From positions 324,847 through 388,846 of the forward strand of contig BCHH01000003.1 in NCBI GenBank assembly GCA_001599595.1: 64,000 bases of DNA, read 5' to 3'. Under the pieces are notes generated by a model. It had not been told where the DNA came from and made no database searches. It saw only the letters and a program-made list of their open reading frames with translations. The translations under genes and the position numbers were made by a program. This stretch comes from Beverwykella pulmonaria. Lineage: Eukaryota > Ascomycota > Dothideomycetes > Pleosporales > Melanommataceae. Shown here piece by piece: positions 30,011-40,930 of this stretch. Numbering within the stretch: the first letter of the stretch is position 1; each line of letters starts with the position of its first letter.

Positions 30011-32022
30011 GTTGGATGGGTATTCTGGAGTTCAAGAACCTTTTGGGGCTGGATTGCAGTTTATAGCTGTCAAAACCCGGCGCACAGACCCCAGCATAGC
30101 TAGCATGCCAATGCCGAAGGCGGACGCTACCTAGGGCTGACGAAGGGTCCTGTAGGTCTCGCGATTTGACACTCCAAAAGCTATCTCAAGAAGTGGCAAG
30201 GAAATTTGTGTTGGCAAGCACTATTTCAGTCGATTCTCAAGAAATATGACGAGGAGACACTATGACAGGCTGCAAGACCCACCCGCTGGGCTTTGACGGC
30301 TCTTTGAGTAGAAGAATCCTTCGCTGATCAATGCCGCTAGTTGCTGGGGCCCATTGAACCAACTTGATGGTACCGAAAGCGCATAAAATGACTTCATCAT
30401 GTAAGATTGGTAGCACAACGTCGTGGTTGGGGGTTGCTCTCGGGCGGATGAAGATAGAGGAAAGGATGAGAAGAAAATACGAAGCTACTGAAATCGACAG
30501 GTTCGTTATCGATAAGAGTCACGTGTTGGCTCACACTTTGCATTGTTCTGTGGCTACCAATGTGTATAGTGATGTCCCCTTAGCTCGTGTGAAGCAGACA
30601 ATAGGAATAGAATATGCCCTACTAAACATATAATCGGAAGTACATAATGCAGATATATTTCCAAGGAATGGACAGTATACCTTGCTCGAACAAATGTGCT
30701 TTCTCATGGGAATACATACCAGCAGATATGTTCCTGTGAAAAAGCGACTTACTGTCGAAATTCCGCCATCATACAGGACACACTATAATCTACTCAACCG
30801 GGCGGGTGCTAGAACAAGGCGTAAAGGAAACAGCAATCGAATTCAGATGAGGAGCTCGAGAGTACCGCATGCGAGATCTCTTGGATTGAAAAACCAGTAG
30901 TCATATCATCTCTATCTCTATTGCCGGGTTAGCCGAGATTTCGTTGAAAGATGTTAATTGAATTATGTAGCGAATTATGGAGCAGGTGCTATGCAATTGA
31001 AACATCCATTCTAAACCATTCGCCTTATAACATACGAGGTGGGCTTATGTTGCAGAATATTCTCCGTGCAATCTAGGAAATGATCTATTTTGGGAGCTTT
31101 CGAGGGGGAAATTCCATGTTCTTTTGATGAGACAAATTCAATCTTGTGGCAAAGGTCCCTAAAGACAGACTAAGACTGGAATACAATGAAGTTCATGAGC
31201 CAACGAAATATAGGCACAAGGAAATGTGTGACGCTTAACTGAGTAAAATAGAGTACATTTGTAGCCTAGGATTGATTGAGTGAGCATGGTATAATTCTCA
31301 AAAACTTTTCATTGGACTATTTCTGCAAACTCTGGAATGGCTTTTTGATCTCTGTGTCATCTCGCCATGTTACTTGGTCTTATATTTCTGGGGAGGATTT
31401 GCCGCGCTTTCTTGTTGTTCTAACCAGGGGGAAGGGATGAGGATCGCACAACATTTTCCCCAAATGTTCCTTTGAGAAGGAGGAAGAACTAAAGTCCTAA
31501 AGTCGGCATCCGATGCTTGTTATCGATAATAGTTGCCACCCCTCTCAGTTTGTATGTCTACCACAACAGCTTGAGCAGGCAGATACTGTCACAAAATTTT
31601 CTTCCAAACCCATGAGAATCTTTAGTCCTCGATCTCAATATCAAGTCAATGACCAAAGTCCATATCCAACCCCAGCCATGTCCTACCACTTTATCTCAAA
31701 CGCACCTTCCCAATACAGTTAGACTGCCATCACGCGTCATCAACCACCTCTCAACACAAACATCGCACAAGTCGTCACAATGACTCCCACCTCTTGACCA
31801 ATCGCTTCAGTCTGGTTCGTGCAACAATGTGTATCTCTAGGCATGATGCACGCTGCAGGAACGGTACCTTATCGAGCGACCAAAGTGAGGGGTGCAGATG
31901 TAGTTGCAGTTGCCAATGGAGCCAGGCACAACAACCGGAACCTGCATATAAACAGCCTGTGGCCCACATCGACTGCGCTTTCCTCATCAGCTTCATCTGC
32001 GGTCGTGATTTTGGCCTTCGCC
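30011..32022. other. long intergenic region, AT-rich, nothing recognised
   Basis: About 2 kb between the O-methyltransferase and the amidase. Only short frames without ATG context or domains are present. It is a natural candidate for the right-hand border of the RiPP cluster. Confidence 0.45.
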
Positions 32023-33704
32023 ATGATGTCATTCCTGTATTTCTTGAAAGCGTCGGTTGCGTTGGCGCCGTTGGTGTACGGGCATTATGGAAAGCCAAAT
32101 GGTACACTGCCGTTACTGATGGAGGCGACGACTGAAGAATTGGCTGCTGGGCTTGAGGCGAATCTGTTCACCAGCGTCGACCTCGTCAATGTGAGGGTTA
32201 GCCAAGCCCAATTGGATCCCTAGTTAATGATCGACAGGCATATATCGGCCGCATCCTCGAAGTAAATGCCACCCTTCATATGGTCACAGAGATTAACCCA
32301 GATGCCTTGGAGATCGCCAAAGAACTCGACGAGGAGCGAGCATGTAGGAAGCTTCGAGGGCCACTTCACGGTCTCCCGATCCTTATCAAGAACAACATCG
32401 CGACCTTGGATCAAATGAACAACACTGCAGGTTCGTACGCTCTCCTCGGCGCGAAAGTTCCCCGTGACGCGACCGTGGCCGCCAAACTCCGCAAAGCAGG
32501 CGCCATCATCCTCGGGAAAACTAACCTCTCGCAATGGGCCAACTTCCGCTCCAGTAACTCTTCGAATGGATGGTCTGCGCATGGCGGGCAAGTCTACGGC
32601 GCCTACTACCCTGGGCAGGATCCCTCCGGCTCATCTTCGGGCTCGGGGGTGTCCTCGTCGCTTGGTCTGGCAGTTGCGACGTTGGGAACAGAGACTGATG
32701 GGTCGATTGTGAGCCCGAGCGAGAATAGCAACCTAGTGGGGATCAAGCCTACAGTAGGCCTCACCTCTCGCGCTCTTGTGATTCCCATATCCGAGCACCA
32801 GGACACCGTTGGCCCCATGGCTCGGACCGTCAAAGACGCTGCGTACCTGCTCCAAGCCATCGCAGGCCCTGATCCATACGACAATTACACATCTGCCATC
32901 CCGTTCAACGGCACGTTGCCCAACTATGTAGCCGCGTGCAAACTCGATAGCCTGGTTGGGAAGCGCATTGGCGTTCCGCGCAACGCCATCGGTACTCGCG
33001 ACGCTGAGTCGGCACCCATTCTCGATGCTTTCGAGGCCGCGCTCGGGATTCTCGAAGAAGCTGGCGCCATCATCGTCGATAACACGAACTACACGGCCTG
33101 GGATGCATACCTGAACAGTCTGGCAGAAGGCTTTGTACTTGATGCAGATTTCGTCGCGAATCTCGCCTCGTACCTCGCACAACTAACCTACAACCCCAAC
33201 AACGTGACCAGCCTTGCTGATATCCGTAACTTCACGCAGTCATTGCCGGCAGAGGACTACCCCGACCGCGACACGGCAACCTGGGACGAGTCTCTTACGC
33301 TCAACTTCACAAACACGAGCCCCGAGTTCTGGGCGTACTATCAAGAGGATTTGTACCTTGGCGGCGCGGGTGGACTTCTTGGTGCACTGGACACGTACAA
33401 ATTGGATGCTGTGGTGATTCCTACGTACATTTCTTCAAGCATCTCAGCCATTATCGGGGGTCCCTTGGTCACTGTGCCGCTTGGAGCCTATCCAGCGAAT
33501 ACCACAGTGAGGACAAACAGCCGGGGAGATTTAAACGCCACTGCGCCTGGTATTCCCTTTGGACTGGCGTTTGCGGGGAGGCGTTGGAGTGAGGAGAGCC
33601 TGGTGGGCTTTGCGTACGCGTATGAGCAAAGAAGCCATGTGCGGGAGAAGGTGAAGCCGTATGTGGAGCCGACCACGGAGTTGGTGGACGTCATCAGGAA
33701 GTAG
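32023..33704 (+). CDS. secreted amidase-signature family hydrolase
   Basis: Two exons (32023-32190, 32238-33704; 47-bp intron) give 544 residues. The first 21 or so residues (MMSFLYFLKASVALAPLVYG) form a signal peptide. The Ser-cisSer-Lys triad of the family is present: Lys107 in GLPILIKNN, the Gly/Ser-rich PSGSSSGSGVSSSLG with the cis-Ser, and the nucleophile Ser in TLGTETDGSIVSPS. Many Asn-X-Ser/Thr sites fit secretion. These enzymes hydrolyse amides (free acids plus ammonia). It lies 2 kb beyond the O-methyltransferase, so a role in releasing or modifying a secreted peptide is conceivable but unsupported. The frame is open upstream of the ATG, and a longer N-terminus cannot be excluded. 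Confidence 0.92.
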
Positions 33705-33858
33705 AGTTAGCAAACCACATAGATAGTATGTTCCTGAGAGTCGACTCGGCACATCTGTGAGCAAAGAGGCAGTTGAGGCCTCAAAATCTATACATAATAT
33801 CAGCTGTCACATGCCCAATCAAAGGGCGATACTCTATGCTCCCTTCCGTTTCCAAATC

Positions 33859-34850
33859 CTAATCGAAGTAACCCGGAAACAACCACTTGATCTTATTCTC
33901 GACCTCCTTATTCCTCCCCTCCTTATGCGTCATGCTTCCAGCGAACTTCATCTGCCCCGTCAAATGATTCCCCTTCACCTGCTCCGCATGCTCCTCCTTA
34001 CTCAGCTCATCCAGCACCGCGCCCATAAACCTCCTCGCATTCTCCGAATTCGCCTTCATATGCCCCATTACCATCTCCACGTTGACATCTTCCCCAGCCT
34101 CGGCGCGCCAGCAATCGTAGTCCGTCGCCATGCAAATCATTTGGTACGCGATCTCCGCCTCCCGCGCGAGTTTAGCCTCAGGCAGCGCAGACATGTTGAT
34201 CACAGAGCCGCCCCACGAGCGATACAGGTTTGATTCCGCGCGCGTACTGAACTGTGGACCCTCCATGCATATCAGGGTGCCTTTGTCATGCAGCGTCACT
34301 CCTTCCCCGGCGAGCGCATGTCCACACTTCTGCACGATGGTAGCGAGATTGGTATCAAACGGGTCGCCAAACCCAACGTGTCCCACCATGCCACCCTCGA
34401 AGAAAGTAAAGGGCCGGATCCCCTTGGTGCGATCGATGATTTGGTCGGGAACCACAAAGTCGCGTGGGCGAATCTCTTCTCGTAGCGAGCCGACGGCGCT
34501 GAAGGCGATGATGGTGCGGACACCAATGGAGCGCAGCGCCGCGATGTTGGCTTGGTTTTTCACTTCGTGCGGTGCGAGTTCGTGGTGCAGGCCGTGGCGC
34601 GAGAGGAATGCGATGGGGATCGGGTGTCCGGTTGTCGGGGAGGGGTGGTGCAGGATCGAGATTGGGGAGGAGGGGAGGCCCCAGGGAGTGGACACGGTGA
34701 GGACTGCGGCCAGCGTGAAGGATGGCATGGACTGGATGCCCGTCCCGCCTATTACAGCGATGTGTACGGGCGCTGAGGAGCTGTCAGTGTCGACGGACGA
34801 GAGTGGGAGGGGGGATGCGGACCATCGTAGGTTGTGGGGACGCCGGCCAT
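33859..34850 (-). CDS. S-methyl-5'-thioadenosine phosphorylase
   Basis: Two exons (34823-34850 and 33859-34772) give 313 residues. The first exon is only 28 bases; the 50-bp intron has an unusual GTCCGC donor, a CTGAC branch and acceptor CTCAG, and splicing yields MAGVPTTYDAPVHIAVIGGTG, the expected start. The enzyme splits methylthioadenosine into adenine and 5-methylthioribose-1-phosphate in methionine salvage. Supporting motifs are SRHGLHHELAPHEVKNQANI, the phosphate-site FSAVGSLREEI, MEGPQFSTRAES and VINMSALPEAKLAREAEIAYQ with ATDYDCW. No targeting signal is seen, in line with a cytosolic enzyme. Confidence 0.93.
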
Positions 34851-36331
34851 TCTGCGATAGGAGAGGGTGATGGACCGGGAAGAAAGAAGGGGGCGGAGAC
34901 AAGGAGGAAAAGAGCGAAGAAAGAGTGCGGGATGGGTGGGCATTCACGATGTTCGTGTTAACCAAATTTTTGGAGGGGCACGAAAATCGAGCTCTGACCC
35001 TGATGATGCAATAGCTCATGGTAACCAATCAAAATTCGTCACATCTACACGAAGCGCAAGGATACATCTGACGCTTCACCATTCTCTGTGTTTGGACACT
35101 TAAGGTTTGTTCGTCGGATTTAACCTTCAGTCGTTTGGGGAGTGCATTTGATTTCCACTTTCCTACCAAGCCATGGAGCGACTTGAAATACCATAGATGC
35201 AGGCCTAATTTTTGAGGGCGTCGCCTCAATGATGACATAAAAGTGGTAATTGTATCCTTGGCAAAGTGCTTAAGTGTATGGAATCCCACATTATGTCAGT
35301 GTAGAGACATGTAGTTTGAAGGGATCGATTCAATCGACCTAGCATTGATCCTCAAGATCTCCTCGAAACATTTACAAGGCCTTGAACATCTAGACGCAAA
35401 TCGCACACGTAATCCTCCCTTAGTAGGCTAGCAATACCTGCCTTCATCGACGTTTGTAGAGTTCCGTAAAATGCTTTGCCGAAGTCTTTGAGAGCAGGCT
35501 GATGGAATCAAGGTCGAACCTTTCCGCTTGGACACGCCTTACCAACCCGAGTAGGATATTGCGAAGCGATAAGATGGAGTAGGCCAACGTCCCACTTGAT
35601 CGTAGTGGCGATTATTACCGTATGAGTGTAGTGGGATTATTGGTCAGAACGCTACAATTGGGAGTATTAATCTTGATGCGGTACTATATCGTACAGTTGT
35701 ACAGATTGAACAGAGTTTTAGTGTTGCAATTCATATCCGTAGAGCTATTTTTAGGACCTCTAGAAGCTTATGTTTAGCAATTTAGGTAGTTCTGAGGCAA
35801 CATTGGACGGTAATCATTGTGAGGTTGGAGAGTTGCTAGGCGTTAATTCACAGACACTTCTGCTTCGAAGACTGGACAAGCATTGGTGGGAACAATTATG
35901 CCAGTACACGCTTTCTGGACACTTAACCCCGTCAACAGGCCCGAGCTCTGCGGCCATCAGTCTCTAGCGTTTCTCCATCGTTGCTTTCCGTTCATCAAAG
36001 ATAATGTGTTTTGTTATACCCGTGACGCTGATTGTCTGTCGGTTTGTTTTCCTCAGTGTCGTATAGGAATCGAGGAAGGCACAGGCGAATAGAGAAGTCC
36101 ATTGAACCTTCTCTTAATTAGAATGTAATAGTGGTAAAGTGGAGATTGGATTCTGCGCCAGGGGTGATATTCCCATATCGCATCAAGACTGTTACTGCAT
36201 AAGTGACAATACAAAATAACATCATGTACCATCGATCTACTGAGACTAAACAGATCCTGTAGTATAACTTAGGTAATTTAGTCACTGAAATTCATAATAT
36301 CGGCTCTGCTCATAGCTCTAATAGGGCAGCT
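34851..36331. other. intergenic region, nothing firmly recognised
   Basis: About 1.5 kb. A short minus-strand frame at about 35447-35600 reads like coding sequence (about 50 residues including RRVQAERFDLDSISLL) but has no start, domain or splice partner, so it may be a gene relic. The rest is AT-rich. Confidence 0.4.
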
Positions 36332-37609
36332 TCAAAAGTCCCAGCCAGGATCTGGCCCAAGAGGGCTTCCATACTCGTTAGATTGATTGAGATTTTGACT
36401 CATCCATCGTTTCCTATCGGCCTCGTGCTTATCATGCACCCTTCTCTTGTGCTAAATGCAGGATATTAGCAATATGCTCATCATGAAATGTACAACTAGA
36501 GGTTTCACTTACCTCGAGATAGGCAGTGAATAAATCGCGGAGATTGTCCGTCGTGGTGCCCACCCAAGCACTGTCGATCGTATTGCGGGGCTTTATCAGC
36601 CGGAAAGTGACGCGATATCCGGCGTCCATTAGGGGGCGCAAGAAAGGAACGCTCGACTCCAAATGATGTTCATAAGTCGAAACATCTTTTTTAATATCGC
36701 GGAAGAAATCATAAGGGAAGTTGAGATCGATCAAGAATTTGGTACGCGGTTTGAAAGCGAGAAATGTCTCCACGGTCGGCGGGTCTGGATGACCGAGTCT
36801 CTGCGACGCAGGTCCGGCGAAAAGATCGATTTTTATATGAGCAACATGATTCCCGGGGGTCAGTCCTAGACACCACCTATCCTCCTTCAGAAACCGGTCA
36901 ATCAAGTAGTAGTTGTTTTTGAAGTCAAAATACGTATTGGCGTAGAAGGCTTCCGCAAGTTCTTGTGCCACGTCGACACCAACATACTCGGGGTTCCAGT
37001 AATGTGCAGTGCCCAAGCCATCGTGTTGTGACGCAGGATAGGATGAAAAATATGGGATTGGCTCGGTATGCGAGCGGATGTCTGGAAAGCTTGGCCAATC
37101 GTTGACTGCGACCACATCTTCAGGAGTGAGATAGAAGAAAACCAATCGTGTCAGCTCGAGTGGTAGGGCGGATTGAATTTGCTGGCAGAGAAGACGGCAG
37201 CTGCGCTTCGCGTAGGCTTCTAGATTTCGTTCGAAGTTTTTGTGCATGATTTCCTTCTGGACAGACAATCTCTTCGCTTCGTCCCATAAGGCATTATGTT
37301 CCGAGATGGCATAAGGGCTGGTCGCCTCGCGCTGCTTGCCATTAAGTGCTTCTTCGGCTTCAATTCGAACGCTTTCCTTGTCGAAGCTGCAGGTTGGTGT
37401 CAGAAATGTGGCCTATTTGGTTTGTATCAATCGAAAGAAGCATTTAAAGACCCCGGGTAGGCCGAGGCGAACAATGTTGATGTTGAACCATTTCACATCC
37501 CGGAGGATTTGTAACGTGTTGGATCCAAGGACACTCACAAAGCGGCGCTTTTCCGATAACGCTCCATCTCAGTAGATAGAGTGGCAGCCAGCCGTTGCGA
37601 GTCCTCCAT
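36332..37609 (-). CDS. uncharacterised protein, family A copy 1
   Basis: Three exons (37539-37609, 36513-37386, 36332-36451) give 354 residues. Intron 1 (152 bp) is in phase 2 and intron 2 (61 bp, GTAAGT donor, GCTAAT branch) in phase 0. The protein has no signal peptide or membrane span. A recognisable core reads EAYAKRSCRLLCQQIQSALPLELTRLVFFYL, which resembles the short domain near the N-terminus of many fungal proteins of unknown function (LPxELxxxVF, F-box/2EXR-like). The short last exon is strongly charged (KRRVHDKHEADRKRW). The same exon pattern and core occur in the gene at 42804-44018. Function is unknown. Confidence 0.8.
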
Positions 37610-37799
37610 GTTTGCAGCTCACGAAGTCACCGGAATGGTGATGTAGGGACTACAGTCGCAAGCCGAGTAAGCAGGAGCGGTTGAAAGGCTTGGCACGGAC
37701 TAGGCAGCAGTCAGGCTAGCTCATTCTCGGCAAGTCGCATATCCCAATGCGATCATATATAAATTCCATAGTCGGATTACATATTCTGTTCCTAAGTCC

Positions 37800-38297
37800 T
37801 AATCTAAGTAGTACCCCTTTTCCATCACGAAAGCCACTCAAGGCGACCAGGGCCGTAGTTTAGCTCATTGGAGACCAGCAATATCTGTGATAGTGTCCTT
37901 GCGGCGCCAATCACCCTAGTTCGGTTTTGGATGTACAGTATCTCCCCTCAAATACGTCGTTAGTATTATAATGTCTGTTGATATCAACGATATCTCTGCT
38001 CGGTTCTTACCATCGGAGACAATGAACTTCAGACCACTGAGTGATATTTCCTACAGAGCGCATCTTACTGAATACTTAGACACTCATGAGGGACATTTGG
38101 TTTATTCCCATGCAACAGACGTCTGTAAATACTGTCCTTGGTCCTCCACAAACCAATATCTGGTGAGACCGGGCACTAATTCACTGCAAATTTGGCGAAA
38201 TCTTAAGTTTCTCGCCATTTTTTTTCCTTTCAACATTATTTCTGCATTATTCTTGTGCTGGGTAGCGCGCCCCCGCAAACGATCCCGAACGAGTTGA
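37800..38297 (+). pseudogene. decayed C-terminal end of a PDR/ABCG-type ABC transporter
   Basis: The frame 37971-38297 encodes a segment typical of the end of fungal pleiotropic-drug-resistance transporters: LTEYLDTHEGHLVYSHATD, then CKYCPWSSTNQYL, and a final membrane span FLAIFFPFNIISALFLCWVAR. Just upstream, in another frame (about 37916-37950), RFWMYSISP matches the segment that normally precedes it, but stops and a frameshift separate the two. No nucleotide-binding domain lies nearby. It is therefore a relic, not a gene. Confidence 0.8.
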
Positions 38298-38547
38298 CGA
38301 GCGCATAGAGCAGAACGCCTTCTATAGAGTCAAAAAAGGGTGAATTGTCTAGCTAGAAGCAAAGTGGTATGAGCCTAGTCATCCACCTAGACGTTAGCAG
38401 GGAAATTGTGCCGCCGCATTTACACGGTGATGCATTCGCCCATTCTCTTTCATGTACTCATCCTGGCCCAAAGCCGGATATTGCATCGACCACTTCCTAT
38501 TTTGGACGATATTAACATATATATACAACACGTCTTATCATCCCGTC

Positions 38548-39369
38548 TTACTCGACCTCATTATCAGGAACGTACATGGACGCCTGCCCAGCAAAAAATC
38601 CTCCAATCGACAACACTGCTACTACGGTAAACACCAACGCAACCTTCGTATTTGGATCATCCCAGCCAACCCCCACAGTCGCATTCCACGCATGCAAAAA
38701 CATGCCCACAATCATGGCCAACGTGGCCGTCGTTAAGAAAATAACAGGCAACTGCCAGGCATACACCTGGCTCGTTTTCGGCTTCAATCTATGCGTGGAT
38801 TTAGAGCGGCGTCGCTTGCCGTCCGGCATCGCGAGGAGATTGCGGATATTGTTGAGTGCATTCTGGTGTGAGGACATTCGGTGGAGGCGCACAGTTTGGT
38901 CGGCGGCCGTGAGGAGAGAGAAGAGGGAGAGTATTATGCCGCAGTACCACGAGGTGCGGACGTGCCAGGCGTCTTGGTGGCCGGAGGTGATGTTGGGCCA
39001 GGAGCCCGTTGAGGTTAGAACCCCAGCAAGAAGTGCAGCCTAACTCCCATCAATTCCAATACACAGCCAATTTACAGAACGTAGAATAGTACATACCACA
39101 ACACCAACAAAGTTCAACTCCGCCAACCGGTTATCCCTCCACCTCTCCGTCAGTCTGTCTCTTTCTTCCGGGTCTTCAGCATTTAATAACGTCTCAATAG
39201 GATCGTACGTAGAGCTGTCAGTTGCATAGATGCCACCGCCGAAGAAATGGAGCAAGCGGTAGATGAATGAAGGGCGGGGTGTCACGGGATTGCTAGCGCC
39301 ACGCGTGTCTTGACCGTCCATGAGGGGCTCGCGCTCGTGCTGGATCTCGATGTCGGTGTTGAATTCCAT
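38548..39369 (-). CDS. four-span membrane protein of unknown function
   Basis: Two exons (39097-39369 and 38548-39039; 57-bp intron with GTATGT donor and TTAG acceptor) give 254 residues. The N-terminal 85 residues are cytosolic and acidic, with YDPIETLLNAEDPEERDRLTERW. Four hydrophobic segments follow: LNFVGVVAALLAGVLTS, WYCGIILSLFSLLTAA, LPVIFLTTATLAMIVGMFL and VALVFTVVAVLSIGGFFAG. A basic loop (KRRRSKSTHRLK) separates the second and third. This layout is common among uncharacterised fungal membrane proteins. The start at 39369 has a better context than the Met four codons upstream. Confidence 0.8.
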
Positions 39370-39920
39370 GGCTAGTATCATATAGGATTAGAGAGGACTG
39401 AGGGGAGGAGATGGGAGACGGAAGAGCGTATGCGAATTTTGAAGCGACGGAAGAAATAAAATCAGGACTGATGAATGAGAGGGCAATTTTGCAGACTTTG
39501 TACTTACACGCATTTTCGAGTTATATGAGAGGTGTTTATGACATGCACAGTATAGAATAATTACGACGTAGCTACCCCGCTAGATCAGCGTCGCAAACCT
39601 GAAATTGGTCGTTAGGGTACTGGTCAAGTGAACTGACAACCCCACCAACATTTTGCAACGCGTCACCTACGAACTACTACTCAATTGCCCTATAATAAGG
39701 CACATAATCTCCTTGATATCTTAACTATTATTCGCAAGCAAATATAAAGCGTAAGCTACACCGCTACAGCATTTTACGTCCTTCAGTCAACTCTCACTGC
39801 GCGATGCAATTGCGTAGCAACTCTATGGAATGGACGCAATGAACTCAATGCCACCCTCAAGATCATGCCAAACTCATATTTCTTAAAGGAGAAATCCGAT
39901 TACCCGTGACTATTCATTCC
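39370..39920. other. intergenic region, nothing recognised
   Basis: About 550 bases, AT-rich, holding the promoter of the four-span gene and the 3' flank of the protease gene. Confidence 0.5.
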
Positions 39921-40930
39921 TTACGGATAATTCTTCCTTGCCTGTGCAACCCCATTAACGAAAGCAATTCTTCCCGCAAACATATTTTCCTTCTCATTCC
40001 CCGCCGACGCGACGCCATACAAATACCGCACTCCATCTGCCTCAGGGAGCAACCAAAGCGGGCCTCCGGACTGACCACCCTCAAGATCCGCATCCGTCGT
40101 AATAGGGCCTGTAGCGCCGCCATTGCAATTAGTAAAGTTTTTGCCTGTAATCTTGTCTTGCACGTATGGGCGCTCGGTGTTGCCGAGATCAATGGGATAT
40201 CCTTGCGTCATAGTCAGTGGTAATGTTAGGGTAGGAATGTATAAGTTTGGGGAAAGGGGGAAGCAGGGGGAGCAGGAGTCATGCCTTCATGCCAAAAGAT
40301 CGCCTGATTAGCCTTCGTCCCATTAAACTGCCTAACACCAAAATACCCATACTTATCCCCAAGTCTCTGGTCCAGAATCATAATTGCCCAGTCATCCCCA
40401 TATGAGCACGCATCCCCCAGCGTACCAGGAATATATAGCACCGTCGTTACTCCAGCTGTCGTATAGCCCCGCGTACCCTGATCATAGTTCGGACGAAACT
40501 GATACGTGATTGTAGAGCCAGGAGTTGTGTCGAAGCAGTGCCGCGCGGTTGCCAAATGGCGTGGTCCGACGAGAGACCCACTGCAGCGGCCACCGTCAGA
40601 CCAGGCGAAGTTGCCGATGTAGTCCCAGGGGTTGCCTGTTTTGGTTTGTAGGACCCGGTTGTCGGTGCCGATGACCCAGCGTTCTTCCAGTGTTGATCTG
40701 GGGAAGCCCCCGACCGAAGAGCCTGGTACTATAGTGTGTGGGTCCAAGAGGTCGGCCTTGTTTAGTAGAACTATTTTTGGTGGTGTACCAAAGCTTTGAG
40801 GGGAGATGGGCAGGGGTATACGAGTAAAAGGATGCACGTATGGCCCATCCCTCTTGGTAAGAGATTGAGGAAGGGCAGATGCAAATGTGATGAGCGCGAC
40901 GAATAGGGACGATTGAGTGAAGAGCAACAT
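39921..40930 (-). CDS. secreted trypsin-fold serine protease, V8/glutamyl-endopeptidase-like
   Basis: Two exons (40285-40930 and 39921-40201) give 308 residues. No GT donor fits; a GC donor (GAAG|GCATGA) with a CTAAC/CTGAC branch region and acceptor GCAAG gives exact phase and joins WHE to GYPIDLG, so the 83-bp intron appears to be of the rarer GC-AG type. A signal peptide covers about residues 1-20, with a Kex2-like KR at 26-27 for propeptide removal. The catalytic triad is His131 (TARHCF), Asp179 or Asp180 (YGDDWAIM) and Ser260 (EGGQSGGPLW). It resembles fungal extracellular V8-like proteases that nick proteins outside the cell. It is single-copy here and has no obvious partner gene. Confidence 0.9.
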
